A stretch of 64,000 bases of DNA. It comes from Bombus terrestris (lineage: Eukaryota > Arthropoda > Insecta > Hymenoptera > Apidae). The notes under the pieces are model-generated. The model saw only the letters and a program-made list of their open reading frames with translations, made no database searches and was not told the origin of the DNA. The position numbers and the translations under genes are program-made. The stretch spans positions 13,546,501 to 13,610,500 of the forward strand of contig NC_063273.1 of the NCBI RefSeq assembly GCF_910591885.1, in the 5' to 3' direction. Shown one piece after another: positions 43,501 through 59,600 of this stretch (its first letter is position 1; every line of letters starts with the position of its first letter).

Positions 43501-44466
43501 AGTGATCCAATATAACGTTATACTTTCTAACATAATAGTACATAACGTTTCACGTTGTAACGTAATAGTATATAACGTTACACATCATATAGTGATCCAA
43601 TATAACGTTATACGTTATAACATAATAGTACATAACGTTTCACGTTGTAACGTAATATTATATAACATTACACATCATATAGAGATCCAATATAACGTTA
43701 TACGTTATAACGTAATAGTACATAACGTTATACATTATAGCGTAATAGTACATAACGTTATACGTTACAACGTAATAGTACATAACGCTATACATTATAA
43801 CGTAATAGCACATAACGTTTCACGTTGTAATGTAATATTATATAACATTACACATCATATAGCGATCCAATATAACGTAATACGTTATAACGTAATAGTA
43901 CATAACGTTATACATTATAGCGTAATAGTACATAACGTTATACGTTATAACGTAATAGTACATAACGTTATACGTTGTAACGTTATAGTATATAACGTTT
44001 TACGTCATATAGTGGTCCAATAAAACGTTATTCGATGTAAGGTAATAGTATGTCACGTTATAGTTCAAATAGTGATCCAGTATAATATTATACGTAATAA
44101 CGTAATAGTACATAACGTTATACGTTGTAACGTAATAGTACATAACGTTATACATTATAACGTAATAGCACATAACGTTATACGTTGTAAAGTAATAGTA
44201 TTTAACGTTACACATCATATAGTGATCCAATATAATGTTATACGTTATAAAGTAATAGTACATAACGTTATACATTATAACGTAATAGCACATAACGTTA
44301 TACGTTGTAAAGTAATAGTATTTAACGTTACACATCATATAGTGATCCAATATAACGTTATACGTTATAACGTAATAGTACATAACGTTATACGTTATTA
44401 CGTAATAGTACATAACGTTATACGTTATTACGTAATAGTATTTAACGTTATACGTCATATAGTGAT
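40596..44466. repeat. Higher-order unit 3 (3871 bp), internally deleted
   Basis: This matches unit 2 in its first part (34,470 to 41,222, offset 6752) and its last part (40,201 to 44,072, offset 3871). Unit 2 sequence from about 37.03 to 39.61 kb (2581 bp) and about 39.67 to 39.94 kb (270 bp) is missing; the joins are near 43,750 and 43,810. There is a private 90-bp tandem duplication at 40,621-40,800, with AATAGAGGATAACG seen twice 90 bp apart. A 30-bp monomer is missing near 42.7 kb. 6662 - 2581 - 270 + 90 - 30 = 3871, exactly the observed length. It has no E dimer and no CAGG marker, as the deletion predicts. Confidence 0.8.
40621..40800. repeat. Private 90-bp tandem duplication
   Basis: Three monomers containing AATAGAGGATAACG and GTGAACCAATATATCG appear twice in a row, 90 bp apart (40,621-40,710 and 40,711-40,800). 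Other copies of this junction (33.96, 44.49, 49.68, 52.06, 56.68 and 62.53 kb) have it once. Confidence 0.9.
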
Positions 44467-47400
44467 TCTAATATAGCGTTATACGTTATAACGTAATAGA
44501 GGATAACGTTATACGTTGTAACGTAATAGTATATAACCTTATACATCATATAGTGAACCAATATATCGTTATACGTTATAACGTAATAGTACATAACGTT
44601 ATACGTTATATCGTAATAGTACATAACGTTATACGTTGTAACGTAATGATACATAACGTTATACGTTGTAACGTAATAGTATATAACGTTTTACGTCATA
44701 TAGTGGTCCAATAAAACGTTATTCGATGTAATGTAATAGTATGTAACGTTATACATCATATAGTTATCCAATATAATGTTATACGTTGTAACATAATAGA
44801 TCATAACTTTATACGTTATCACGTAATACTATATAACGTTATACGTTGTAACGTAATAATACATAACGTTATACGTTGTAACGTAATAGTATATAACGTT
44901 TTACGTCATATAGTGATCTAGTATAACGTTATATGTTATAACGTAATAGTACATAACGTTATACGTTGTAACGTAATAGTATGTGACGTTATACATCATA
45001 TAGTGATCCAATATAACGTTATACGTTATAACGTAATAGTATATAACGTTATACATCATATAGTGATCCAATTTAACGTTATACGTTATAACGTAATAGT
45101 ACATAACGTTATACGTTGTAACTTAATAGTATGTAACCTTATACATCATATAGTGAACCAATATATCGTTATACGTTATAACGTAATAGTGCATAACGTT
45201 ATACGTTATAACGTAATAGTACATAACGTTATACGTTGTAACGTAATAATACATAACGTTATACGTTGTAACTTAATAGTATGTAACCTTATACATCATA
45301 TAGTGAACCAATATATCGTTATACGTTATAACGTAATAGTGCATAACGTTATACGTTATAACGTAATAGTGCATAACGTTATATGTTATAACGTAATAGT
45401 ACATAATGTTATACGTTGTAACGCAATAATACATAACGTTATACGTTGTAACGTAATAGTATTTAACGTTACACATCATATAGTGATCCAATATAACGTT
45501 ATACGTTATAACGTAATAGTACATAACGTTATACGTTGTAACGTAATAGTACATAACGTTATACATTATAACGTAATAGCACATAACGTTATACGTTGTA
45601 AAGTAATAGTATTTAACGTTATACATCATATAGTGATCCAATATAACGTTATACTTTCCAACATAATAGTACATAACGTTTCACGTTGTAACGTAATAGT
45701 ATTTAACGTTACACATCATATAGTGATCCAATATAACGTTATACGTTATAACGTAATAGTACATAACGTTATACGTTATTACGTAATAGTATTTAACGTT
45801 ATACGTCATATAGTGATCCAATATAGCGTTATAAGTTATAACGTAATACTACATAACGTTATACGTTGTAACGTCATAGTATATAACGTTTTACGTCATA
45901 TAGTGATCCAATATAACGTTATTCGATGTAACGTGATAGTATGTAACGTTGTACTTCAAATAGTGATCCAATATAATATTATACGTAATAACGTAATAGT
46001 ACATAACGTTATACGTTGTAACGTAATAATACATAACGTTATACGTTGTAACGTAATAGTATATAACGTTTTACGTCATATAGTGATCTAATATAACGTT
46101 ATTCGTTATAACGTGATAGTACATAACGTTATACGTTGTAACGTAATAGTATGTAACGTTAAACATCATATAGTCATCCAATATAACGTCATACGTTCTA
46201 ACATAATAGTACATAACGTTTCACGTTGTAACGTAATAGTACATAACGTTATACGTTGTAACGTATTAATACATAACGTTATACGTTGTAACGTAATAGT
46301 ATATAGCCTTATACATCATATAGTGAACCAATATATCGTTATACGTTATAACGTAATAGTACATAACGTTATACGTTATAACGTAATAGTACATAACGTT
46401 ATACGTTGTAACGTATTAATACATAACGTTATACGTTGTAACGTAATAGTATTTAACGTTACACATCATATAGTGATCCAATATAATGTTATACGTTATA
46501 ACGTAATAGTACATAACGTTATACGTTATTACGTAATAGTATTTAACGTTATACGTCATATAGTGATCCAATATAGCGTTATACGTTATAACGTAATACT
46601 ACATAACGTTATACGTTGTAACGTCATAGTATATAACGTTTTACGTCATATAGTGATCCAATATAACGTTATTCGATGTAACGTAATAGTATGTAACGTT
46701 ATACTTCAAATAGTGATCCAATATAATATTATACGTAATAACGTAATAGTACATAACGTTATACGTTGTAATGTAATAATACATAACGTTATATGTTGTA
46801 ACGTAATAGTATGTAACGTTTTACTTCATATAGTGATCTAATATAACGTTATACGTTATAACGTAATAGTACATAACGTTATACGTTGTAACGTAATAGT
46901 ATGTAACGTTACACATCATATAGTGATCCAATATAACGTTATACGTTATAACATAATAGTACATAACGTTTCACGTTGTAACGTAATATTATATAACATT
47001 ACACATCATATAGCGATCAAATATAACGTTATACGTTATAACGTAATAGTACATAACGTTATACGTTATAACGTAATAGTACATAACGTTATACATTATA
47101 GCGTAATAGTACATAACGTTATACGTTATAACGTAATAGTACATAACGTTATACTTTGTAACTTAATAATACATAACGTTATACGTTGTAACTTAATAAT
47201 ACATAACGTTATACGTTGTAACGTAATAGTATATAACGTTTTACGTCATATAGTGATCCAATATAACGTTACACGTTATTATGTAATAGTACATAACGAT
47301 ACACATCATATAGTGATCCAATATAACGTTATACGTTATAACGTAATAGTACATATCGATGTACATCATATAGTGATCCAATATAACGTTACACGTTATT

Positions 47401-49658
47401 ATGTAATAGTACATAACGATATACAAAATATAGTGATCCAATATAACGTTATAAGTTATAACGTTATAGTATATAACGTTATACATCATATAGTGATCCA
47501 ATTTAACGTTATACGCTATAGCGTAATAGTACATAAAGTTAAACGTTGTAACATTATAATACATAACGTTATACGTTGTAACGTAATAATACATAACGTT
47601 ATACGTTGTAACGTAATAGTATATAACGTTTTACGTCATATAGTGATCTAATATAACGTTATACGTTATAACGTGATAGTACATAACGTTATACGTTGTA
47701 ACGTAATAGTATGTAACGTTAAACGTCATATAGTCATCCAATATAACGTCATACGTTCTAACATAATAGTACATAACGTTTCACGTTGTAACGTAATATT
47801 ATATAACATTACACATCATATAGCGATCCAATATAACGTTATACGTTATAACGTAATAGTACATAACGTTATACATTATTACGTAAAAGTACATAACGTT
47901 ATACGTTGTAGCGTAATGGCATATAATGTTACACATCATATAGTGATCCAATATAACGTTATACGTTATAACGTAATAGTACATAGCGTTATACGTTATT
48001 ACGTAATAGTATTTAACGTTACACGTCATATAGTAATTCTAATATAGCGTTATACGTTATAACGTAATACAGGATAACGTTATACGTTGTAACGTAATAG
48101 TATATAACGTTTTACGGCATATAGTGATCCAATATAACGTTATTCGATGTAACGTAATAGTATGTAACGTTATACGTTATAACGTAATACTACATAACGT
48201 TATACGTTGTAACGTAATAGTATATAACCTTATACATCATATAGTGAACCAATATATCGTTATACGTTATAACGTAATAGTACATAACGTTATACGTTAT
48301 AACGTAATAGTACATAACGTTATACGTTGTAACGTAATAATACATAACGTTATACGTTGTAACGTAATAGTACATAACGTTATACGTTATTACGTAATAG
48401 TATTTAACGTTATACGTCATATAGTGATCCAATATAGCGTTATACGTTATAACGTAATACTACATAACGTTATACGTTGTAACGTAATAGTATATAACGT
48501 TTTACGTCATATAGTGATCCAATAAAACGTTATTCGATGTAACGTAATAGTATGTAACGTTATACGTTATAACGTAATACTACATAACGTTATACGTTGA
48601 AACGTAATAGTATATAACCTTATACATCATATAGTAAACCAAAATATCGTTATACGTTATAACGTAATGGTACATAACGTTATACGTTACAACGTAATAG
48701 TACATAACGCTATACATTATAACGTAATAGCACATAACGTTATACGTTGTAAAGTAATAGTATTTAACGTTACACATCATATAGTGATCCAATATAACGT
48801 TATACGTTATAACGTAATAGTACATAACGTTATACGTTATTACGTAATAGTATTTAACGTTATACGTCATATAGTGATCCAATATAGCGTTATACGTTAT
48901 AACGTAATACTACATAACGTTATACGTTGTAACGTAATAGTATATAACGTTACACATCATATAGTGATCCAATATAACGTTATACATTATAACATAATAG
49001 TACATAACGTTTCACGTTGTAATGTAATATTATATAACATTACACATCATATAGCGATCCAATATAACGTAATACGTTATAACGTAATAGTACATAACGT
49101 TATACATTATAGCGTAATAGTACATAACGTTATACGTTATAACGTAATAGTACATAACGTTATACGTTGTAACGTAATAGTATATAACGTTTTACGTCAT
49201 ATAGTGGTCCAATAAAACGTTATTCGATGTAAGGTAATAGTATGTCACGTTATAGTTCAAATAGTGATCCAGTATAATATTATACGTAATAACGTAATAG
49301 TACATAACGTTATACGTTGTAACGTAATAGTACATAACGTTATACATTATAACGTAATAGCACATAACGTTATACGTTGTAAAGTAATAGTATTTAACGT
49401 TACACATCATATAGTGATCCAATATAATGTTATACGTTATAAAGTAATAGTACATAACGTTATACATTATAACGTAATAGCACATAACGTTATACGTTGT
49501 AAAGTAATAGTATTTAACGTTACACATCATATAGTGATCCAATATAACGTTATACGTTATAACGTAATAGTACATAACGTTATACGTTATTACGTAATAG
49601 TACATAACGTTATACGTTATTACGTAATAGTATTTAACGTTATACGTCATATAGTGAT
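44467..49658. repeat. Higher-order unit 4 (5192 bp)
   Basis: Relative to unit 2 it lacks 810 bp between about 46.84 and 46.92 kb (the 36.3-37.1 kb block of unit 2) and 660 bp at a join inside about 48,421-48,483. 6662 - 810 - 660 = 5192, the observed length. It retains the G marker (44,800), the E dimer (47,500) and the CAGG marker (48,038). The 660-bp loss is specific to this copy: the matching stretches at 38.4-39.5 and 60.3-61.4 kb are intact. Confidence 0.8.
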
Positions 49659-52029
49659 TCTAATATAGCGTTATACGTTATAACGTAATAGAGGATAACG
49701 TTATACGTTGTAACGTAATAGTATATAACCTTATACATCATATAGTGAACCAATATATCGTTATACGTTATAACGTAATAGTACATAACGTTATACGTTA
49801 TATCGTAATAGTACATAACGTTATACGTTGTAACGTAATGATACATAACGTTATACGTTGTAACGTAATAGTATATAACGTTTTACGTCATATAGTGGTC
49901 CAATAAAACGTTATTCGATGTAATGTAATAGTATGTAACGTTATACATCATATAGTTATCCAATATAATGTTATACGTTGTAACATAATAGATCATAACT
50001 TTATACGTTATCACGTAATACTATATAACGTTATACGTTGTAACGTAATAATACATAACGTTATACGTTGTAACGTAATAGTATATAACGTTTTACGTCA
50101 TATAGTGATCTAGTATAACGTTATACGTTATAACGTAATAGTACATAACGTTATACGTTGTAACGTAATAGTATGTGACGTTATACATCATATAGTGATC
50201 CAATATAACGTTATACGTTATAACGTAATAGTATATAACGTTATACATCATATAGTGATCCAATTTAACGTTATACGTTATAACGCAATAGTACATAACG
50301 TTATACGTTGTAACTTAATAGTATGTAACCTTATACATCATATAGTGAACCAATATATCGTTATACGTTATAACGTAATAGTGCATAACGTTATACGTTA
50401 TAACGTAATAGTACATAACGTTATACGTTGTAACGTAATAATACATAACGTTATACGTTGTAACTTAATAGTATGTAACCTTATACATCATATAGTGAAC
50501 CAATATATCGTTATACGTTATAACGTAATAGTGCATAACGTTATACGTTATAACGTAATAGTGCATAACGTTATATGTTATAACGTAATAGTGAATAATG
50601 TTATACGTTGTAACGCAATAATACATAACGTTATACGTTGTAACGTAATAGTATTTAACGTTACACATCATATAGTGATCCAATATAACGTTATACGTTA
50701 TAACGTAATAGTACATAACGTTATACGTTGTAACGTAATAGTACATAACGTTATACATTATAACGTAATAGCACATAACGTTATACGTTGTAAAGTAATA
50801 GTATTTAACGTTATACATCATATAGTGATCCAATATAACGTTATACTTTCCAACATAATAGTACATAACGTTTCACGTTGTAACGTAATAGTATTTAACG
50901 TTACACATCATATAGTGATCCAATATAACGTTATACGTTATAACGTAATAGTACATAACGTTATACGTTATTACGTAATAGTATTTAACGTTATACGTCA
51001 TATAGTGATCCAATATAGCGTTATAAGTTATAACGTAATACTACATAACGTTATACGTTGTAACGTCATAGTATATAACGTTTTACGTCATATAGTGATC
51101 CAATATAACGTTATTCGATGTAACGTGATAGTATGTAACGTTGTACTTCAAATAGTGATCCAATATAATATTATACGTAATAACGTAATAGTACATAACG
51201 TTATACGTTGTAACGTAATAATACATAACGTTATACGTTGTAACGTAATAGTATATAACGTTTTACGTCATATAGTGATCTAATATAACGTTATTCGTTA
51301 TAACGTGATAGTACATAACGTTATACGTTGTAACGTAATAGTATGTAACGTTAAACATCATATAGTCATCCAATATAACGTCATACGTTCTAACATAATA
51401 GTACATAACGTTTCACGTTGTAACGTAACAGTACATAACGTTATACGTTGTAACGTATTAATACATAACGTTATACGTTGTAACGTAATAGTATATAGCC
51501 TTATACATCATATAGTGAACCAATATATCGTTATACGTTATAACGTAATAGTACATAACGTTATACGTTATAACGTAATAGTACATAACGTTATACGTTG
51601 TAACGTATTAATACATAACGTTATACGTTGTAACGTAATAGTATTTAACGTTACACATCATATAGTGATCCAATATAATGTTATACGTTATAACGTAATA
51701 GTACATAACGTTATACGTTATTACGTAATAGTATTTAACGTTATACGTCATATAGTGATCCAATATAGCGTTATACGTTATAACGTAATACTACATAACG
51801 TTATACGTTGTAACGTCATAGTATATAACGTTTTACGTCATATAGTGATGCAATATAACGTTATTCGATGTAACGTAATAGTATGTAACGTTATACTTCA
51901 AATAGTGATCCAATATAATATTATACGTAATAACGTAATAGTACATAACGTTATACGTTGTAATGTAATAATACATAACGTTATATGTTGTAACGTAATA
52001 GTATATAACGTTTTACTTCATATAGTGAT
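49659..52029. repeat. Higher-order unit 5 (2371 bp), truncated
   Basis: This is the first 2371 bp of a unit (79 x 30 + 1), ending where unit 4 reads about 46,838 and switching straight to the next GAGG marker. Compared with the following 2371 bp it carries private changes: GTGAATAATG near 50,591, ACGCAATAG near 50,284, GTAACAGT near 51,426 and GATGCAAT near 51,848. The first of these recurs at 63,435, in the partial unit at the right edge. The last two recur 4621 bp later. Confidence 0.8.
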
Positions 52030-55000
52030 TCTAATATAGCGTTATACGTTATAACGTAATAGAGGATAACGTTATACGTTGTAACGTAATAGTATATAAC
52101 CTTATACATCATATAGTGAACCAATATATCGTTATACGTTATAACGTAATAGTACATAACGTTATACGTTATATCGTAATAGTACATAACGTTATACGTT
52201 GTAACGTAATGATACATAACGTTATACGTTGTAACGTAATAGTATATAACGTTTTACGTCATATAGTGGTCCAATAAAACGTTATTCGATGTAATGTAAT
52301 AGTATGTAACGTTATACATCATATAGTTATCCAATATAATGTTATACGTTGTAACATAATAGATCATAACTTTATACGTTATCACGTAATACTATATAAC
52401 GTTATACGTTGTAACGTAATAATACATAACGTTATACGTTGTAACGTAATAGTATATAACGTTTTACGTCATATAGTGATCTAGTATAACGTTATACGTT
52501 ATAACGTAATAGTACATAACGTTATACGTTGTAACGTAATAGTATGTGACGTTATACATCATATAGTGATCCAATATAACGTTATACGTTATAACGTAAT
52601 AGTATATAACGTTATACATCATATAGTGATCCAATTTAACGTTATACGTTATAACGTAATAGTACATAACGTTATACGTTGTAACTTAATAGTATGTAAC
52701 CTTATACATCATATAGTGAACCAATATATCGTTATACGTTATAACGTAATAGTGCATAACGTTATACGTTATAACGTAATAGTACATAACGTTATACGTT
52801 GTAACGTAATAATACATAACGTTATACGTTGTAACTTAATAGTATGTAACCTTATACATCATATAGTGAACCAATATATCGTTATACGTTATAACGTAAT
52901 AGTGCATAACGTTATACGTTATAACGTAATAGTGCATAACGTTATATGTTATAACGTAATAGTACATAATGTTATACGTTGTAACGCAATAATACATAAC
53001 GTTATACGTTGTAACGTAATAGTATTTAACGTTACACATCATATAGTGATCCAATATAACGTTATACGTTATAACGTAATAGTACATAACGTTATACGTT
53101 GTAACGTAATAGTACATAACGTTATACATTATAACGTAATAGCACATAACGTTATACGTTGTAAAGTAATAGTATTTAACGTTATACATCATATAGTGAT
53201 CCAATATAACGTTATACTTTCCAACATAATAGTACATAACGTTTCACGTTGTAACGTAATAGTATTTAACGTTACACATCATATAGTGATCCAATATAAC
53301 GTTATACGTTATAACGTAATAGTACATAACGTTATACGTTATTACGTAATAGTATTTAACGTTATACGTCATATAGTGATCCAATATAGCGTTATAAGTT
53401 ATAACGTAATACTACATAACGTTATACGTTGTAACGTCATAGTATATAACGTTTTACGTCATATAGTGATCCAATATAACGTTATTCGATGTAACGTGAT
53501 AGTATGTAACGTTGTACTTCAAATAGTGATCCAATATAATATTATACGTAATAACGTAATAGTACATAACGTTATACGTTGTAACGTAATAATACATAAC
53601 GTTATACGTTGTAACGTAATAGTATATAACGTTTTACGTCATATAGTGATCTAATATAACGTTATTCGTTATAACGTGATAGTACATAACGTTATACGTT
53701 GTAACGTAATAGTATGTAACGTTAAACATCATATAGTCATCCAATATAACGTCATACGTTCTAACATAATAGTACATAACGTTTCACGTTGTAACGTAAT
53801 AGTACATAACGTTATACGTTGTAACGTATTAATACATAACGTTATACGTTGTAACGTAATAGTATATAGCCTTATACATCATATAGTGAACCAATATATC
53901 GTTATACGTTATAACGTAATAGTACATAACGTTATACGTTATAACGTAATAGTACATAACGTTATACGTTGTAACGTATTAATACATAACGTTATACGTT
54001 GTAACGTAATAGTATTTAACGTTACACATCATATAGTGATCCAATATAATGTTATACGTTATAACGTAATAGTACATAACGTTATACGTTATTACGTAAT
54101 AGTATTTAACGTTATACGTCATATAGTGATCCAATATAGCGTTATACGTTATAACGTAATACTACATAACGTTATACGTTGTAACGTCATAGTATATAAC
54201 GTTTTACGTCATATAGTGATCCAATATAACGTTATTCGATGTAACGTAATAGTATGTAACGTTATACTTCAAATAGTGATCCAATATAATATTATACGTA
54301 ATAACGTAATAGTACATAACGTTATACGTTGTAATGTAATAATACATAACGTTATATGTTGTAACGTAATAGTATGTAACGTTTTACTTCATATAGTGAT
54401 CTAATATAACGTTATACGTTATAACGTAATAGTACATAACGTTATACGTTGTAACGTAATAGTATGTAACGTTACACATCATATAGTGATCCAATATAAC
54501 GTTATACGTTATAACATAATAGTACATAACGTTTCACGTTGTAACGTAATATTATATAACATTACACATCATATAGCGATCAAATATAACGTTATACGTT
54601 ATAACGTAATAGTACATAACGTTATACGTTATAACGTAATAGTACATAACGTTATACATTATAGCGTAATAGTACATAACGTTATACGTTATAACGTAAT
54701 AGTACATAACGTTATACTTTGTAACTTAATAATACATAACGTTATACGTTGTAACTTAATAATACATAACGTTATACGTTGTAACGTAATAGTATATAAC
54801 GTTTTACGTCATATAGTGATCCAATATAACGTTACACGTTATTATGTAATAGTACATAACGATACACATCATATAGTGATCCAATATAACGTTATACGTT
54901 ATAACGTAATAGTACATATCGATGTACATCATATAGTGATCCAATATAACGTTACACGTTATTATGTAATAGTACATAACGATATACAAAATATAGTGAT

Positions 55001-55289
55001 CCAATATAACGTTATAAGTTATAACGTTATAGTATATAACGTTATACATCATATAGTGATCCAATTTAACGTTATACGCTATAGCGTAATAGTACATAAA
55101 GTTAAACGTTGTAACATTATAATACATAACGTTATACGTTGTAACGTAATAATACATAACGTTATACGTTGTAACGTAATAGTATATAACGTTTTACGTC
55201 ATATAGTGATCTAATATAACGTTATACGTTATAACGTGATAGTACATAACGTTATACGTTGTAACGTAATAGTATGTAACGTTAAACGT
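50669..55289. repeat. 4621-bp tandem duplication, copy 1
   Basis: This copy begins within the TCATATAGT context near 50,669 and ends near 55,289. It spans the end of unit 5 and most of unit 6. It includes the private variants GTAACAGT (51,426) and GATGCAAT (51,848), both found again exactly 4621 bp downstream. The breakpoint lies in a 9-bp stretch (TCATATAGT) common to both partners, so its exact base is ambiguous. Confidence 0.9.
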
Positions 55290-56650
55290 CATATAGTGAT
55301 CCAATATAACGTTATACGTTATAACGTAATAGTACATAACGTTATACGTTGTAACGTAATAGTACATAACGTTATACATTATAACGTAATAGCACATAAC
55401 GTTATACGTTGTAAAGTAATAGTATTTAACGTTATACATCATATAGTGATCCAATATAACGTTATACTTTCCAACATAATAGTACATAACGTTTCACGTT
55501 GTAACGTAATAGTATTTAACGTTACACATCATATAGTGATCCAATATAACGTTATACGTTATAACGTAATAGTACATAACGTTATACGTTATTACGTAAT
55601 AGTATTTAACGTTATACGTCATATAGTGATCCAATATAGCGTTATAAGTTATAACGTAATACTACATAACGTTATACGTTGTAACGTCATAGTATATAAC
55701 GTTTTACGTCATATAGTGATCCAATATAACGTTATTCGATGTAACGTGATAGTATGTAACGTTGTACTTCAAATAGTGATCCAATATAATATTATACGTA
55801 ATAACGTAATAGTACATAACGTTATACGTTGTAACGTAATAATACATAACGTTATACGTTGTAACGTAATAGTATATAACGTTTTACGTCATATAGTGAT
55901 CTAATATAACGTTATTCGTTATAACGTGATAGTACATAACGTTATACGTTGTAACGTAATAGTATGTAACGTTAAACATCATATAGTCATCCAATATAAC
56001 GTCATACGTTCTAACATAATAGTACATAACGTTTCACGTTGTAACGTAACAGTACATAACGTTATACGTTGTAACGTATTAATACATAACGTTATACGTT
56101 GTAACGTAATAGTATATAGCCTTATACATCATATAGTGAACCAATATATCGTTATACGTTATAACGTAATAGTACATAACGTTATACGTTATAACGTAAT
56201 AGTACATAACGTTATACGTTGTAACGTATTAATACATAACGTTATACGTTGTAACGTAATAGTATTTAACGTTACACATCATATAGTGATCCAATATAAT
56301 GTTATACGTTATAACGTAATAGTACATAACGTTATACGTTATTACGTAATAGTATTTAACGTTATACGTCATATAGTGATCCAATATAGCGTTATACGTT
56401 ATAACGTAATACTACATAACGTTATACGTTGTAACGTCATAGTATATAACGTTTTACGTCATATAGTGATGCAATATAACGTTATTCGATGTAACGTAAT
56501 AGTATGTAACGTTATACTTCAAATAGTGATCCAATATAATATTATACGTAATAACGTAATAGTACATAACGTTATACGTTGTAATGTAATAATACATAAC
56601 GTTATATGTTGTAACGTAATAGTATATAACGTTTTACTTCATATAGTGAT
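52030..56650. repeat. Higher-order unit 6 (4621 bp), hybrid
   Basis: The first 3260 bp follow unit 4 (44,467-47,726, offset 7563), including the G marker and the E dimer at 55,063. At about 55,290 the sequence jumps in mid-monomer to material matching 50,669-52,029. The GTTAAACGTCATATAGT context that leads to CATCC elsewhere instead leads to GATCC. This jump is the seam of the 4621-bp tandem duplication. The unit lacks the CAGG marker. Confidence 0.85.
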
Positions 56651-59600
56651 TCTAATATAGCGTTATACGTTATAACGTAATAGAGGATAACGTTATACGT
56701 TGTAACGTAATAGTATATAACCTTATACATCATATAGTGAACCAATATATCGTTATACGTTATAACGTAATAGTACATAACGTTATACGTTATATCGTAA
56801 TAGTACATAACGTTATACGTTGTAACGTAATGATACATAACGTTATACGTTGTAACGTAATAGTATATAACGTTTTACGTCATATAGTGGTCCAATAAAA
56901 CGTTATTCGATGTAATGTAATAGTATGTAACGTTATACATCATATAGTTATCCAATATAATGTTATACGTTGTAACATAATAGATCATAACTTTATACGT
57001 TATCACGTAATACTATATAACGTTATACGTTGTAACGTAATAATACATAACGTTATACGTTGTAACGTAATAGTATATAACGTTTTACGTCATATAGTGA
57101 TCTAGTATAACGTTATACGTTATAACGTAATAGTACATAACGTTATACGTTGTAACGTAATAGTATGTGACGTTATACATCATATAGTGATCCAATATAA
57201 CGTTATACGTTATAACGTAATAGTATATAACGTTATACATCATATAGTGATCCAATTTAACGTTATACGTTATAACGTAATAGTACATAACGTTATACGT
57301 TGTAACTTAATAGTATGTAACCTTATACATCATATAGTGAACCAATATATCGTTATACGTTATAACGTAATAGTGCATAACGTTATACGTTATAACGTAA
57401 TAGTACATAACGTTATACGTTGTAACGTAATAATACATAACGTTATACGTTGTAACTTAATAGTATGTAACCTTATACATCATATAGTGAACCAATATAT
57501 CGTTATACGTTATAACGTAATAGTGCATAACGTTATACGTTATAACGTAATAGTGCATAACGTTATATGTTATAACGTAATAGTACATAATGTTATACGT
57601 TGTAACGCAATAATACATAACGTTATACGTTGTAACGTAATAGTATTTAACGTTACACATCATATAGTGATCCAATATAACGTTATACGTTATAACGTAA
57701 TAGTACATAACGTTATACGTTGTAACGTAATAGTACATAACGTTATACATTATAACGTAATAGCACATAACGTTATACGTTGTAAAGTAATAGTATTTAA
57801 CGTTATACATCATATAGTGATCCAATATAACGTTATACTTTCCAACATAATAGTACATAACGTTTCACGTTGTAACGTAATAGTATTTAACGTTACACAT
57901 CATATAGTGATCCAATATAACGTTATACGTTATAACGTAATAGTACATAACGTTATACGTTATTACGTAATAGTATTTAACGTTATACGTCATATAGTGA
58001 TCCAATATAGCGTTATAAGTTATAACGTAATACTACATAACGTTATACGTTGTAACGTCATAGTATATAACGTTTTACGTCATATAGTGATCCAATATAA
58101 CGTTATTCGATGTAACGTGATAGTATGTAACGTTGTACTTCAAATAGTGATCCAATATAATATTATACGTAATAACGTAATAGTACATAACGTTATACGT
58201 TGTAACGTAATAATACATAACGTTATACGTTGTAACGTAATAGTATATAACGTTTTACGTCATATAGTGATCTAATATAACGTTATTCGTTATAACGTGA
58301 TAGTACATAACGTTATACGTTGTAACGTAATAGTATGTAACGTTAAACATCATATAGTCATCCAATATAACGTCATACGTTCTAACATAATAGTACATAA
58401 CGTTTCACGTTGTAACGTAATAGTACATAACGTTATACGTTGTAACGTATTAATACATAACGTTATACGTTGTAACGTAATAGTATATAGCCTTATACAT
58501 CATATAGTGAACCAATATATCGTTATACGTTATAACGTAATAGTACATAACGTTATACGTTATAACGTAATAGTACATAACGTTATACGTTGTAACGTAT
58601 TAATACATAACGTTATACGTTGTAACGTAATAGTATTTAACGTTACACATCATATAGTGATCCAATATAATGTTATACGTTATAACGTAATAGTACATAA
58701 CGTTATACGTTATTACGTAATAGTATTTAACGTTATACGTCATATAGTGATCCAATATAGCGTTATACGTTATAACGTAATACTACATAACGTTATACGT
58801 TGTAACGTCATAGTATATAACGTTTTACGTCATATAGTGATCCAATATAACGTTATTCGATGTAACGTAATAGTATGTAACGTTATACTTCAAATAGTGA
58901 TCCAATATAATATTATACGTAATAACGTAATAGTACATAACGTTATACGTTGTAATGTAATAATACATAACGTTATATGTTGTAACGTAATAGTATGTAA
59001 CGTTTTACTTCATATAGTGATCTAATATAACGTTATACGTTATAACGTAATAGTACATAACGTTATACGTTGTAACGTAATAGTATGTAACGTTACACAT
59101 CATATAGTGATCCAATATAACGTTATACGTTATAACATAATAGTACATAACGTTTCACGTTGTAACGTAATATTATATAACATTACACATCATATAGCGA
59201 TCAAATATAACGTTATACGTTATAACGTAATAGTACATAACGTTATACGTTATAACGTAATAGTACATAACGTTATACATTATAGCGTAATAGTACATAA
59301 CGTTATACGTTATAACGTAATAGTACATAACGTTATACTTTGTAACTTAATAATACATAACGTTATACGTTGTAACTTAATAATACATAACGTTATACGT
59401 TGTAACGTAATAGTATATAACGTTTTACGTCATATAGTGATCCAATATAACGTTACACGTTATTATGTAATAGTACATAACGATACACATCATATAGTGA
59501 TCCAATATAACGTTATACGTTATAACGTAATAGTACATATCGATGTACATCATATAGTGATCCAATATAACGTTACACGTTATTATGTAATAGTACATAA

